Below, one piece after another: positions 18,083-27,381 of a stretch of DNA of 64,000 bases. Position numbers and translations under genes: made by a program. The stretch's first letter is position 1. Each line of letters starts with the position of its first letter. Under the pieces are notes generated by a model, which worked only from the letters and a program-made list of their open reading frames with translations, did not search any database and was not told the origin of the DNA. Origin of the DNA: Actinomycetes bacterium (lineage in GTDB: Bacteria; Actinomycetota; Actinomycetes; Mycobacteriales; Mycobacteriaceae); contig JAHZJB010000142.1 of assembly GCA_022601135.1 (NCBI GenBank), forward strand, positions 1-64,000, written 5' to 3'.

Positions 18083-19096
18083 ATGCCGCCGACTGTCAAC
18101 ATGGGGATTCCGGGCGCCAGCCAGAGCGCGCTGAGTTCGGCTGCCGGTGAAGTCTCCGGCAGGCGGGTGCTGCTGGCCGAACCCCGCGGATACTGCGCGG
18201 GCGTCGACCGCGCGGTCGAGACGGTCGAGCGGGCCCTGGAGAAGCACGGCGCGCCGGTGTATGTGCGCCACGAGATCGTGCACAACCGTCATGTCGTCGA
18301 GACGCTGGCCAATGCGGGCGCGGTCTTCGTCGACGAGGCCGACGAGGTGCCCGAGGGCGCGATTGTGGTGTTCTCGGCGCACGGTGTCGCGCCGACGGTG
18401 CACGAGACCGCGGCCGCGCGCGACCTCCAGGTCATCGACGCCACCTGTCCGTTGGTCACCAAGGTGCACAACGAGGCCAAGCGTTTCGCCCGCGACGATT
18501 ACGACATCCTGTTGATCGGTCACGAGGGCCACGAAGAGGTTGTCGGTACCGCCGGGGAGGCCCCGGATCACGTGCAGCTTGTGGACGGCCCCGATGCCGT
18601 CGACGATGTCGTGGTCCGCGACGCCGACAAGATCATCTGGCTGTCCCAGACCACCCTGAGCGTCGACGAGACGATGGAGACCGTCCGGCGGCTGCGTGAG
18701 CGTTTCCCGACGCTGCAGGATCCGCCCAGCGACGACATCTGCTACGCCACCCAGAACCGCCAAGTCGCGGTCAAGGCCATGGCTCCGGAATGTGAACTGG
18801 TGATCGTGGTCGGATCCCGCAACTCCTCCAACTCGGTGCGGCTGGTCGAGGTCGCGCTGGGCGCCGGGGCAGACTCGGCCTACTTGGTGGACTACGCCGA
18901 GGACATCGATCCGCAGTGGCTGGAGGGTGTGACGACGGTTGGCGTCACCTCGGGCGCCTCGGTCCCCGAGGTGCTGGTGCGAGGGGTGCTGGAGCGGTTG
19001 GCCGAATACGGATTTGCCACCGTGCAGCCGGTCACCACCGCCAACGAGACGCTGGTGTTCGCGCTTCCGCGGGAGATCCGGCCGCCGCGAAGCTAG
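18083..19096 (+). CDS. ispH: 4-hydroxy-3-methylbut-2-enyl diphosphate reductase
   Basis: 337 residues (LytB2 type). The last enzyme of the MEP pathway, it reduces HMBPP to IPP and DMAPP with a [4Fe-4S] cluster, feeding polyprenol and menaquinone synthesis. The three cluster cysteines are in [24 protein letters not shown] and [11 protein letters not shown]. Further family marks are [13 protein letters not shown] and [11 protein letters not shown]. It diverges from the Rv1109c-xse operon with 54 bases between starts, and each side carries a leaderless-type -10 box. Confidence 0.97.
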   Translation: MPPTVNMGIPGASQSALSSAAGEVSGRRVLLAEPRGYCAGVDRAVETVERALEKHGAPVYVRHEIVHNRHVVETLANAGAVFVDEADEVPEGAIVVFSAHGVAPTVHETAAARDLQVIDATCPLVTKVHNEAKRFARDDYDILLIGHEGHEEVVGTAGEAPDHVQLVDGPDAVDDVVVRDADKIIWLSQTTLSVDETMETVRRLRERFPTLQDPPSDDICYATQNRQVAVKAMAPECELVIVVGSRNSSNSVRLVEVALGAGADSAYLVDYAEDIDPQWLEGVTTVGVTSGASVPEVLVRGVLERLAEYGFATVQPVTTANETLVFALPREIRPPRS

Positions 19097-19180
19097 TTTC
19101 GACTTTTTGCTGCCCGCCGAACCGAGGTGGACGGTCGCTCGCGGTGGTGAGTTCGCAGCGGCCACGGCCGGTTCGGTGAA

Positions 19181-20248
19181 TTAGATGTCGTACTCCCAGC
19201 GGTCGGCGCCGGCATCGCGGGGGCCGCGCCGAGGTCGGTACTCAGGTTGGTCGCCCTGGTCGGCAGCCCGGTAGCGCACCCGGGAGACCGGATGATGCGA
19301 GCCGTTCGCCATCCGAGGATGCGGTTCCCACCGTTCGTAGTCGTCGTAGCGACGGCCCGGCTGGGGACGTGCGCGTCGCTCGGCCTCGTCGTACCCTGGC
19401 CGGTGTTCGCCCGGCGGTACGGCTCGGCGGGCGTCCTTCTTCGATGACCCACGACCGCGGCGGCGTGGCTCGGCAGCCGGAGGCGGCTCGTCGGGCCGAC
19501 GCCGGCGCGGACGGGGCCGGTCTGCGTCCATGACGGGGTCGGTTCGGGGCGGGCGCGCATGTCGCGACCGGGACGGGGCGCCGGTGCGTTTGACGGGCCG
19601 CTGACCGCGCGCAGTTGGGTCGGCGGGAGGTCTGGGCGCGTCGCTGGCGCGCCGGTCGACCGAATGGCGACGGCGCCGCCGTTCGGGGGCGGGATCGGAC
19701 GCCGACGGGCTGCCCAGCAGCGACGCCAACTTGGCGGAGAGGCGCACCACGCCGCTGGTGCGCGGCTGGTCCGGGGCGGGTGCAGCGGCCCGGGACGATG
19801 GGATCAGGTACCAGCGGGCGAGGCCGATCAGCAGCACCGTCGCCGCGGTGAAGAACATCAACGGAAACCGCTCGATCAAGGGGTAGCCGCAGTTGATCAG
19901 CACGTCCTTGATGCCGTGAATATCGGAGCTGTGCATCAGGTAGTACGCCCCGGGCACCATGACGAACAGGATCAGCGGCGGCTGGATGACAGCGGTGAAA
20001 ACCCCGGCCTGGCGTACCGCAAGCACCGCCGCCAGGCACCCGACGACATACAGGGCGGAGAAAACCCCGGTCAGCTCCCTGCCGTTAGAGCCAACGTTGA
20101 ACGCGAAGCCCAGCGTCGATGCGACGACGGCGATGAGCACCGCGCCCCACCAGGGCACTCCCGGAATGTCGGGGTGCGCAGAGCGGTGATCGGCCGGTAT
20201 CGGCGGCCGCGCGCGCTGTCCTGACACAGGTCGACCGTACCGGCTCAC
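19181..20248 (-). CDS. DUF6542 domain membrane protein (Rv1111c-like)
   Basis: 355 residues. Four membrane helices occupy about 32-150 (WWGAVLIAVVASTLGFAF, GVFSALYVVGCLAAVLA, AVIQPPLILFVMVPGAYYL, PLMFFTAATVLLIGLARW). A long disordered Arg/Pro-rich basic tail (about 160-355) follows. The function is unknown; the layout matches Rv1111c between ispH and ychF. The GTG start at 20248 follows no clear ribosome-binding site. Confidence 0.8.
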   Translation of the reverse strand: MSRYGRPVSGQRARPPIPADHRSAHPDIPGVPWWGAVLIAVVASTLGFAFNVGSNGRELTGVFSALYVVGCLAAVLAVRQAGVFTAVIQPPLILFVMVPGAYYLMHSSDIHGIKDVLINCGYPLIERFPLMFFTAATVLLIGLARWYLIPSSRAAAPAPDQPRTSGVVRLSAKLASLLGSPSASDPAPERRRRRHSVDRRASDAPRPPADPTARGQRPVKRTGAPSRSRHARPPRTDPVMDADRPRPRRRRPDEPPPAAEPRRRGRGSSKKDARRAVPPGEHRPGYDEAERRARPQPGRRYDDYERWEPHPRMANGSHHPVSRVRYRAADQGDQPEYRPRRGPRDAGADRWEYDI

Positions 20249-20294
20249 AAGGCAAGACGCCGCCAGCGCGCGATGGCGTGCCGAGCACTTCTCT

Positions 20295-20300
20295 TAGACT
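20295..20300 (+). promoter_or_regulatory. Putative -10 box (TAGACT) of ychF
   Basis: TAGACT ends 9 bases before the GTG at 20310. The intervening CTGGAGTTC also offers a weak GGAG site, so a very short leader is equally possible. Confidence 0.4.
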
Positions 20301-20309
20301 CTGGAGTTC

Positions 20310-21413
20310 GTGGGCCTGAATTTGGGAATCGTCGGACTACCGAACGTCGGGAAATCGACGTTGTTCAATGCGTTGACGCGCAACGACGTGCTGGCTGCCA
20401 ACTACCCGTTCGCCACGATCGAGCCGAACGAAGGTGTGGTGGCGCTGCCGGATCCGCGGCTTGGCGAGCTGGCCAGGATGTTCGCCTCCGAGAAGGTCGT
20501 GCCCGCGCCGGTGACGTTCGTGGACATCGCCGGCATCGTCAAAGGCGCGTCCGAGGGTGCGGGGCTGGGCAACAAGTTCCTGGCCAACATCCGCGAGAGC
20601 GACGCCATCTGTCAGGTGGTGCGGGTGTTTGCCGACGATGACGTTGTCCATGTAGACGGCCGGGTTGACCCCGGGGCCGATATCGAGATCATCGAGACCG
20701 AGCTGATCTTGGCCGACATGCAGACCCTGGAGCGGGCGCTGCCGCGGCTGGAGAAAGAGGCGCGGACTCATAAGGACCGCAGGCCCGCGTTCGACGCGGC
20801 GTGTGCGGCCCAGCAGGTCCTTGACGGCGGCAAGACGCTCTTCTCCGGAGCCGCCTCTTCGGCGGGATCGGGTTCGGCCGGGGTGGACATGTCGTTGCTG
20901 CGGGAGCTGAACCTGATGACCTCCAAGCCATTTCTCTATGTGTTCAACGCCGACGAGTCCGTGCTCACCGACCCGGCACGGCTCGCCGAACTGCGCGAGA
21001 TGGTCGCGCCGGCCGCTGCGGTCTTTCTGGACGCCAAGATCGAAGCAGAACTCCAGGAGCTCGATGAGGAATCGGCCGCAGAGCTGCTCGAGTCGATCGG
21101 TCAGCCCGAGCGTGGCCTGGATGCGTTGGCGCGGGCAGGGTTTCACACCCTGAAGTTGCAGACCTACCTGACCGCGGGTCCGAAAGAAGCCCGCGCTTGG
21201 ACGATCCACCAGGGCGATACCGCGCCGAAGGCGGCCGGCGTCATCCATTCAGACTTCGAGAAAGGCTTCATCAAGGCCGAGATCGTGTCCTACGACGACC
21301 TCCTGGCTGCCGGATCCATATCCGCGGCGAAGGCCGCCGGCAAGGTGCGGATGGAGGGCAAGGACTACGTGATGGCCGACGGCGACGTGGTGGAGTTCCG
21401 GTTCAATGTCTAG
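20310..21413 (+). CDS. ychF: Redox-regulated ATPase YchF (Obg family)
   Basis: 367 residues. P-loop GLPNVGKST (9-17), switch motif [20 protein letters not shown], an insertion-type coiled region (about 130-200), and a C-terminal TGS domain ending [14 protein letters not shown]. The G4 position reads FNADE in place of NKxD, the change that makes YchF/OLA1 prefer ATP over GTP. It binds ribosomes and modulates translation and stress responses. The GTG start is preceded by CTGGAG. Conserved position downstream of ispH and the DUF6542 gene. Confidence 0.95.
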   Translation: MGLNLGIVGLPNVGKSTLFNALTRNDVLAANYPFATIEPNEGVVALPDPRLGELARMFASEKVVPAPVTFVDIAGIVKGASEGAGLGNKFLANIRESDAICQVVRVFADDDVVHVDGRVDPGADIEIIETELILADMQTLERALPRLEKEARTHKDRRPAFDAACAAQQVLDGGKTLFSGAASSAGSGSAGVDMSLLRELNLMTSKPFLYVFNADESVLTDPARLAELREMVAPAAAVFLDAKIEAELQELDEESAAELLESIGQPERGLDALARAGFHTLKLQTYLTAGPKEARAWTIHQGDTAPKAAGVIHSDFEKGFIKAEIVSYDDLLAAGSISAAKAAGKVRMEGKDYVMADGDVVEFRFNV

Positions 21414-21496
21414 GTCGGCGATGGGTTGGATTGTCTGCCATGGGGATCGAGTGCCGATCCGCAATTCGTTGGCGAGGGGACCGGGAGGAGTCTGAC

Positions 21497-23314
21497 GTGC
21501 CCGACGTCGTGCCCGACCACGCTCGGCGGGAGTATCGCGTGCTGCTCTGGTGCGCGCGCGGTGCGGTGGGCGGGGTGCTGGGACTCGCCACGCTGAACTG
21601 GCTGGGCTGGGCGACCGGTGAGGCCGGCTTCACCCGAATCTTCGCGTCGTGGCCCTACATGCCGCCGTGGTCTGCACTCATCCATGCCGTGTTGGCAGTG
21701 GCGATCCTGGCCCAGTTGGGGCGCCCCGGACCCGCGCTGGTGTGGACGGGACGTGGGCTGGCAGCGGGGGGCGGATTCTTTGCCGCAGTGTTCCTGGCGG
21801 AGTATGCGGTAGGTGGGTCCTTCGGGCTGGATCGGGTCTTCTTCTCCGACGGGGTGACGGCGGCTGGGGCGACCTGGCCCGGTCGCCCCAGCGTGTGGAC
21901 GGCGTTGTCGGCGATGCTGCTGGCGATCGCTGTTTTTCTGACCCGATTCGATCGCCGGCGGGCCGGCGTCGTCTGGCAGGTATGTGTGGCGGGTGCGGTG
22001 GTACTGCCCACGGTGACCGCGTCGACCTACCTGTTCGAGGCCATTCTGCTGATGGATCCCACGCGTTCGGCCGGACAGGCGGTCGGGTCGGTGGTGAGCC
22101 TGCTGCTGATCGCGGCCGCGGTGCTGGCTGCCCGGCCGGACCGTGACCCGCTGGCTTGGCTGCTGGCTCGTCCCGACCGGTGGACACTGATCCGGTTGAT
22201 CGCGATCCTGGCCGGGTTCCCGATCATGGTCGGTTTGTCGCGATTGGTGTTCATCGAAGCCGGCCTGCGCGGGGATGCGCTTTGGGTGCTGGCCATCATG
22301 GTGGGCTCCGTCCTCATCGGGGTATGTGTGTTCTTTGTCAGCCAGCGCGAGCAGCGGCTGCTGATCGAGAAGGAAGCCCTCAGCAAGGCGCGCGCTGAGG
22401 CCGAGGCGCGGTATCGCCTGGTGCTGGAAGCCGCCCCGGACGCCTTGATCATCGTTGGGGCCGACGGACGTATCACGATGGCCAACGCCCAGGCCGACGA
22501 GCTGTTCGGGTACCGGCGCCAGAAACTGGTCGGTAGCTCGGTCGAAGACCTTCTTCCGGAACGGTTCCGGGGCAAGCACATTCGACACCGCGGGGATTTC
22601 TTCGCGCACCCGACGGTGCGCCCGATGGGTGTCGGCTTGGACTTGTGGGGGTTGCGCCGGGACGGAACGGAGTTCCCCGTCGCGATCAGACTGAGCCCAC
22701 TTCACACCGGAGGGAAACTGCGGGTGTTGGCCGCGATCCGCGACATCACCGAGAGCCGCGAGCATGAGCGGCAGTTACGCCGACAGCACGAAGAGTTGGT
22801 CGAAGCGCACCAGCAGTTGGAGCGATATGCCCGCTTCGACCCGCTCACCGGGCTGGTCAACCGTGCCGAAGCGTTGGCTCGCCTGGAGAACGCCCTGACG
22901 GGCTCCCGAAGCCCGGGGACAGACTTCGGGGTGCTGTTCTGCGACGTCGACCGCTTCAAGACGATCAACGACACCTACGGACACGCCGTCGGCGACACGG
23001 TGCTTCGAACCGTGGCCGAGCGCATCTGCCAATGCGTGCGCCACGGGGACACCGTGGGCCGTACCGGTGGTGACGAGATGCTGGTCCTGTTGCCCGGTCT
23101 GCACAACCTCGAGGAAGCCGCCCGGATCGCGGAGAAGATCCGGGCCCGGGCGGCCGAACCGATTTACCACGACGGCAGAGCTTTCGACGTGAGCCTGAGC
23201 ATCGGAGCCACTCTGGCCATCCCGGGCGAATCCGTGGTGGATACCACGGCGCGGGCCGACTCGGCCATGTACGAGGCCAAGCGCCGGGGTGGCGATTCCA
23301 CCAGCTGCCTCTGA
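21497..23314 (+). CDS. Membrane-bound PAS-GGDEF diguanylate cyclase
   Basis: 605 residues. Seven to eight membrane helices (about 10-290), a PAS domain (about 305-425: RYRLVLEAAPDALIIVGADGRITMANAQ), a short coiled coil (REHERQLRRQHEELVEAHQQL) and a GGDEF domain. The active site reads GGDEM (524-528), and RHGD five residues upstream is an RxxD inhibitory site. It should make cyclic di-GMP from GTP under a membrane/PAS signal, with product inhibition. There is no EAL domain. The GTG at 21497 is chosen for its GGGAGGAG ribosome-binding site at 21483-21490; ATG 21440 lacks one. 83 bases after ychF. Confidence 0.88.
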   Translation: MPDVVPDHARREYRVLLWCARGAVGGVLGLATLNWLGWATGEAGFTRIFASWPYMPPWSALIHAVLAVAILAQLGRPGPALVWTGRGLAAGGGFFAAVFLAEYAVGGSFGLDRVFFSDGVTAAGATWPGRPSVWTALSAMLLAIAVFLTRFDRRRAGVVWQVCVAGAVVLPTVTASTYLFEAILLMDPTRSAGQAVGSVVSLLLIAAAVLAARPDRDPLAWLLARPDRWTLIRLIAILAGFPIMVGLSRLVFIEAGLRGDALWVLAIMVGSVLIGVCVFFVSQREQRLLIEKEALSKARAEAEARYRLVLEAAPDALIIVGADGRITMANAQADELFGYRRQKLVGSSVEDLLPERFRGKHIRHRGDFFAHPTVRPMGVGLDLWGLRRDGTEFPVAIRLSPLHTGGKLRVLAAIRDITESREHERQLRRQHEELVEAHQQLERYARFDPLTGLVNRAEALARLENALTGSRSPGTDFGVLFCDVDRFKTINDTYGHAVGDTVLRTVAERICQCVRHGDTVGRTGGDEMLVLLPGLHNLEEAARIAEKIRARAAEPIYHDGRAFDVSLSIGATLAIPGESVVDTTARADSAMYEAKRRGGDSTSCL

Positions 23315-23358
23315 GGTGGGGGTCAGCGTATTCGATGCGCTGCTCGAGGCCGGCGACC

Positions 23359-23364
23359 TAAGAT
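23359..23364 (+). promoter_or_regulatory. Putative -10 box (TAAGAT) of the exported 135-residue protein
   Basis: TAAGAT ends 5 bases before the ATG at 23370. Confidence 0.4.
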
Positions 23365-23369
23365 GGGGT

Positions 23370-23777
23370 ATGACCAGGCTGGGCCTCGTCCTCACGGTGG
23401 CCGTCACCACGGCGTGCGCCGGAGGGTGGTTGGCGAATCCCGCTCACGCGGGGCCACCGCCGCCCTGTTCCTTCACGCTCTCTCCGCCCCATGTCGTGCA
23501 GATCGCCGGCGTCGACATTGTCACGGCCACGGTGGCACCCGACGGGTGTGGCCCGCCGGCCACTCCGGCCAGGAGTGTGGCCTGCCTGCAGATGCAGGCG
23601 GGTGATCGGGTCACTCGCTGTTACCCGAGTGACAGCTCGGGTAGCGCGCGGATTTACTTCGAGCCCTACGTCGCCGGCGCCACCTATATCGCGACGGGGC
23701 GGGGCTGCGGCGCCTGGATCGGGCAGCTGGCGGCACCGGATTGCCTACAGCTCGGGCCCTATTCAGCGACGCTGTAG
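23370..23777 (+). CDS. Small exported cysteine-rich hypothetical protein
   Basis: 135 residues with a clear Sec signal peptide (MTRLGLVLTVAVTTACAGGW..., cleavage after NPAHA at about 27). The mature part has six Cys (C in PPPPCSF, PDGCGPP, VACLQ, TRCYP, GRGCGAW, PDCLQL), suited to three disulfides, and no recognisable domain. The mature length of about 108 and beta-rich character suggest a compact secreted fold. It follows the diguanylate cyclase by 55 bases but has its own TANNNT box. Convergent with the next gene. Confidence 0.65.
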   Translation: MTRLGLVLTVAVTTACAGGWLANPAHAGPPPPCSFTLSPPHVVQIAGVDIVTATVAPDGCGPPATPARSVACLQMQAGDRVTRCYPSDSSGSARIYFEPYVAGATYIATGRGCGAWIGQLAAPDCLQLGPYSATL

Positions 23778-23797
23778 CGCCCGATGAGCAGCACCGC

Positions 23798-24376
23798 TCA
23801 GCCTGCCCGGTACTCCACAATCGGGTCGCGGCTCAGCAGGTCCTCGCCGGTGATCACCACCAACTCGGTGGCCGACAGCCGATAGGTGGTTCCGCCGTTG
23901 CGGGCCTCGAATCCTGCCGGGATCGGCCGCACATCGTCCAACCGCAGGAATGCCCCGTCGCTCAACCGGGTTCCGGTGTACTCATGGGTTCCGTCGGCTT
24001 TGCGGCAGACGACCATCGCTGATCGTGCGGTGCGTGCGATCGCGACCGCGTGCTGCGCCGGATCACAGCGAGCGGTGCTGTCGACGAAACCGTGATCGTC
24101 CATCGGCAGGATGGCGGGCTTGGGCTGCGGAGCCACAGGTGTGGGACTGAGTGCCGCAGCCGGGGTCGGCACCGGCGCGGCGACCGACCGGGACACGGTA
24201 TTGGGTTGGGCGGCAACGGATTGCATCTGCGCGGGTTCATCATCGGCGGAACGCAACATTGCGAAGACGACGCCGAGCGTCGCGATTGCGGCCAACACGA
24301 TGGAGATGGCCGGCGCCTTCGCCCTGAACTGGCCGGGGGCCCTAACGCCGTGCCCGGGCCCGGTCGCTGTCGGCAT
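23798..24376 (-). CDS. Membrane-anchored hypothetical protein
   Basis: 192 residues: a short basic N-terminus, one transmembrane helix (AISIVLAAIATLGVVFAML, about 22-40), a Pro/Ala-rich spacer (about 60-85), and a C-terminal extracytoplasmic domain (DSTARCDPAQHAVAIARTARSAMVVCRK, then YTGTRLSDGAFLRLDDV) whose two Cys could pair. The family is not recognised. ATG 24376 (MPTATGPGHG) is preferred over the open frame to 24487, which begins with a Cys/Arg-rich stretch unlike coding sequence. Confidence 0.6.
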   Translation of the reverse strand: MPTATGPGHGVRAPGQFRAKAPAISIVLAAIATLGVVFAMLRSADDEPAQMQSVAAQPNTVSRSVAAPVPTPAAALSPTPVAPQPKPAILPMDDHGFVDSTARCDPAQHAVAIARTARSAMVVCRKADGTHEYTGTRLSDGAFLRLDDVRPIPAGFEARNGGTTYRLSATELVVITGEDLLSRDPIVEYRAG

Positions 24377-24493
24377 TCCTGCGCTCCTTCGTTGCGGTGC
24401 CGAATGAGTCTGCTGGTGACAGCAAACCACCTGTACCGGGAGCGTCGCGCATGTTGGTCGGCGTTTCGCCGCTGAGCCGGACCGCACCCCTGG

Positions 24494-25186
24494 CTACGGG
24501 TGGACCGATATTTCCTTGCCGAGCCGATACCCGGCGGTCAACGGTAGCGTGTCTCCACTCCAGAACGATCCCGGGTCAAACCAATTGGCGTCTTTCTCGG
24601 TCTTCAGCAGGCCCATTTCCTCGTAGGTGATGGCGACTGTCTCAGCGCAGTACGCCGTCTCCAGTCCGGCATTGACCTTCTCCGACTTCCGGCGTTCGAC
24701 GGATTGGCGAACCTTTCCGTGCACGAGGGGGATTCCACGGGTGAAGTCCGCGACGTTGGGCATCCGGCCACGCATCCAGCGGCCCGTCAACCGCGCCGTC
24801 GTCGGGAATGGGGTGCCGTCCATCCGGGCGATCACCCGCAGCATCCGGTCCTCCTGTTCGCGGCCGGCGTACGGCGTGAGCTGGCGCAGCCAGCAGCGTT
24901 GGTCGTAGGTCTCCACCCAACGCTGTACCGCCTGACGCAGATCGTTGAGCTGCACCCCACGATGATTGGTGCCGGTCCACATGTCCACCAGCTTGTCGCC
25001 GAGCTCGGCGTGCCAGATCAGCGGTGGCAGATCGTCGATCGCAACCGTCATCCCGACATGGTTCACCGGGCTGTTGGTCATCGACTGGATAGCTCGATCG
25101 GGGCGGGAGTGACCCCGGAACAACCAGATGTCCCCCGTGCGGGTCTCCTCCAACGCGCGCTCCAGCGACACCGTGCTTGGATTCAT
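24494..25186 (-). CDS. Permuted papain-like (YiiX-type) hydrolase, putative
   Basis: 230 residues with no signal peptide. TGDIWLFRGHS near residue 17, the His in SPVNHVGMTVAID, and the Cys in AYCAETVAITYEEMGLL match the circularly permuted NlpC/P60 (YiiX) pattern of His first, Cys late. Such enzymes are amidases or lipid hydrolases, and the substrate is unknown. The match is by motif only, and the whole-fold assignment is an inference. The ATG at 25186 is 26 bases from the divergent 52-residue membrane protein gene. Confidence 0.6.
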   Translation of the reverse strand: MNPSTVSLERALEETRTGDIWLFRGHSRPDRAIQSMTNSPVNHVGMTVAIDDLPPLIWHAELGDKLVDMWTGTNHRGVQLNDLRQAVQRWVETYDQRCWLRQLTPYAGREQEDRMLRVIARMDGTPFPTTARLTGRWMRGRMPNVADFTRGIPLVHGKVRQSVERRKSEKVNAGLETAYCAETVAITYEEMGLLKTEKDANWFDPGSFWSGDTLPLTAGYRLGKEISVHP

Positions 25187-25212
25187 CCCCGCAGCTTAGG
25201 CAGACTGAGCTC

Positions 25213-25371
25213 ATGCGTGGAATCTGGAAGTGGGTCGGGCTTGCCGGTGTTGCCGGTGTCGTTGCGGGAGGGGTGCTGGTCGCCCGCGATCAACGTCGTC
25301 GTAATTCGTACACCCCGGACGACATCCGCGCCCGCCTGCATCAACGACTGGCCGACGCCGAATCCGCCTAG
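25213..25371 (+). CDS. 52-residue single-pass membrane protein
   Basis: MRGIWKWVGLAGVAGVVAGG starts a protein with one membrane helix (about 5-24), then a basic stretch (ARDQRRR) that places the tail in the cytoplasm, and a short helical tail (YTPDDIRARLHQRLADAE). The function is unknown. It lies head to head with the YiiX-like gene. Confidence 0.6.
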   Translation: MRGIWKWVGLAGVAGVVAGGVLVARDQRRRNSYTPDDIRARLHQRLADAESA

Positions 25372-25453
25372 AGGTCGACCGCGATCTGCACGCCGGTCAC
25401 CGGTCAGGTATCGGCTGCCGGTCCGGCGACGCCACCGGTGGGCACCGGGCTGA

Positions 25454-26338
25454 TCATCGCAAGACGAACTGCACGACCACGTCGGAGAACGCGTCATTGT
25501 CGTCGCCGGCGGCAGTGTGCCCCGCTCCTGACAACTCGGCGAACTCCGCGGAGGGAACCTTGGCCAGGAAATCCTGGACGGCTTCCTCGCTGACGACGTC
25601 GGAGAGCTGCCCGCGAATCAGCAAGATCGGGATGGACAGCTCCATCGCTGCCTGCTCGAGCAGGTCGACCCGCACGAAGGGATCCTCTTCCGGCTTGGTC
25701 AGAAACGCCGGATCCCAATGCCAATACCAGCGCCCGTGACGGTGTCGCAGGTTCTTCTTCAACCCCTCCGGGCTGCGCGGCCTGGCCCGGTGCGGCAGGT
25801 AGGCCGCCACCGCCTCGGCGGCGTCCTCAATGGAGTCGAACCCGTGTACATGGCTGAACATGAAGTCCCGGATTCGTGCGCTACCGTCCTTCTCGTACCG
25901 TGGAACGACGTCTACCAGGATCAGCCGCCGGACGCTGTCGGGGCCGGCTTCGCGCGCCGCGAGTATCCCGGTCAGCCCGCCCATGCTGGCGCCGATGAGA
26001 ACCACCGGCCGACCGATTTGCTCGATCACTTCGAGGGTGTCGGCGCACAACGCCTCCACCGTGTACCTCGCGTCCGGTGCGCGGTCACTGTCTCCATGGC
26101 CCCGGCTGTCGAGAGCGACCACGTGCAGACCCTGGGAGGCCAGGATCTGCCCAGTCTTCTTCCAGGAGAAGCGGTTTTGGCCGCCGCCGTGCAACATCAG
26201 GACGGCGGGCCGGGAACTGTCGACTTCCGTGCCGGACTGCGCAGTCGCGTCCGGTTTGTTCCATTCGTCGGCGATCAGGGTCAGGCCGGCAGCGCCCCGA
26301 AATTTCGCGGTTGTCGGCTCGCCGGGGGTTTTGCGCAC
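25454..26338 (-). CDS. Alpha/beta hydrolase (epoxide hydrolase-like)
   Basis: 294 residues. Oxyanion segment LMLHGGGQNRFSWKK (about 48-62), LDSRGHGDSDRAPDARY, the nucleophile elbow IGASMGGLTG (Ser), and the catalytic His in GAGHTAAGDDN. A Ser nucleophile argues for an esterase or C-C hydrolase over a true epoxide hydrolase, which needs Asp. The GTG start has a GAGAGGA site. The gene is divergent from the mce operon across a 275-base region holding tandem repeats. Confidence 0.85.
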   Translation of the reverse strand: MRKTPGEPTTAKFRGAAGLTLIADEWNKPDATAQSGTEVDSSRPAVLMLHGGGQNRFSWKKTGQILASQGLHVVALDSRGHGDSDRAPDARYTVEALCADTLEVIEQIGRPVVLIGASMGGLTGILAAREAGPDSVRRLILVDVVPRYEKDGSARIRDFMFSHVHGFDSIEDAAEAVAAYLPHRARPRSPEGLKKNLRHRHGRWYWHWDPAFLTKPEEDPFVRVDLLEQAAMELSIPILLIRGQLSDVVSEEAVQDFLAKVPSAEFAELSGAGHTAAGDDNDAFSDVVVQFVLR

Positions 26339-26402
26339 GGACGTCCTCTCGCCGGTCCCGGAGCGTCACGTTACCGAGCGGCTGCTCATCGGACTCCCCG
26401 GG

Positions 26403-26463
26403 GGCCGACGCGCGGAAACTTCGCCGGCCGACGCGCGGAAACTTCGCGGGCGACGCGCGGAAC
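26403..26463 (+). repeat. 23-bp tandem repeat upstream of the mce operon
   Basis: Two adjacent copies of GGCCGACGCGCGGAAACTTC plus GC[C/G] (26403-26425 and 26426-26448), then a third truncated copy (26449-26463). The unit has no hairpin of its own. It lies 150-210 bases before yrbEA and 65 bases before the divergent hydrolase start, where repeated operator sites would be expected. Confidence 0.75.
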
Positions 26464-26535
26464 ATGGTCCCGGATTTCCGCGCCAATATTTGGTGATATA
26501 CCGTTCGTCAGCGCCCAGTGATGTGTAACGTCTCC

Positions 26536-26560
26536 CGAAGCCTGATTGGCTCGGGCTTCG
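26536..26560 (+). promoter_or_regulatory. Inverted repeat in the mce leader
   Basis: CGAAGCC (26536-26542) and GGCTTCG (26554-26560) form a 7-bp stem with an 11-base loop, 53 bases before the yrbEA start. It may be an operator or an RNA hairpin. No poly-U follows (TTGGGGGGG), so it is not a terminator. Confidence 0.45.
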
Positions 26561-26613
26561 TTGGGGGGGCAGCGGTCATGGTGGTGATGTGCGCACAAGG
26601 GAGGATCCAGTAG

Positions 26614-27381
26614 ATGGTTGCTTCCAGTGCTGTCGCCAAGCCCGTCCGCGCTGTGGGTGGTTTCTTCTCCATGGCGCTCGACACCCTGGTCGCGCTGTTC
26701 ACCCCGCCGTTTGCCGGACGCGAGTTCATCACGCAGTCCTGGTTTGTCGCGCGCGTATCAATCGTGCCGACGCTCATGCTGACCATTCCGTACACGGTGT
26801 TGCTGACCTTCACGTTCAACATCCTGTTGAAGGAGTTCGGGGCGGCGGACTTCTCGGGGACCGGTGCGGCACTGGGAACCGTGCGGCAGATCGGTCCGAT
26901 CGTGACGGTGCTGGTGGTCGCTGGTGCGGGGGCGACTGCCATGTGCGCCGACCTGGGTGCCCGAACCATTCGCGAGGAACTGGACGCGCTGCGCGTGATG
27001 GGCATCGATCCCATTCGGGCTCTTGTCGTTCCGCGGGTGTTGGCGGCGATGCTGGTGTCGTTGGCTCTGTCGGCAACGGTGATCCTGGTCGGCCTGGCCG
27101 GCGCGTACTTCTTCACCGTGTACGTCCAGAACGTGTCGCCGGGGGCTTTCGCGTCGGGTTTGACGCTGATCATCGGCTCCATCGACGTCATCATCGCGCT
27201 GATAAAGGCTGCGCTCTTCGGGCTGTCGGCCGGTCTGATCGCTTGTTATAAGGGCATCTCGGTAGGCGGAGGCCCCGCTGGAGTCGGCATCGCCGTCAAC
27301 GAAACGGTGGTGTTCACGTTCATGGCGCTGTTCGCGATCAACATCGTCGCCACGGCCGTCGCGGTGAAGGTGACCCTGTGA
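26614..27381 (+). CDS. yrbEA: YrbE/MlaE-type ABC permease A of the mce operon
   Basis: 255 residues with five to six membrane helices and the MlaE permease coupling motif REELDALRVMGI (about 128-139), preceded by GATAMCADLGART. Two YrbE proteins form the membrane core of Mce lipid importers, powered by an MceG ATPase encoded elsewhere. Start ATG 26614 after AAGGGAGG (26597-26604). First gene of the operon; its TGA overlaps the yrbEB start by 4 bases. The mce operon number (1-8) cannot be assigned from the sequence alone. Confidence 0.95.
   Translation: MVASSAVAKPVRAVGGFFSMALDTLVALFTPPFAGREFITQSWFVARVSIVPTLMLTIPYTVLLTFTFNILLKEFGAADFSGTGAALGTVRQIGPIVTVLVVAGAGATAMCADLGARTIREELDALRVMGIDPIRALVVPRVLAAMLVSLALSATVILVGLAGAYFFTVYVQNVSPGAFASGLTLIIGSIDVIIALIKAALFGLSAGLIACYKGISVGGGPAGVGIAVNETVVFTFMALFAINIVATAVAVKVTL

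Noticed and set aside
18029..19165. Long minus-strand frame extending the Rv1109c-like protein through ispH
   Set aside because: It is antisense to ispH; the true start is fixed by a -10 box and by the family N-terminus at 18028.
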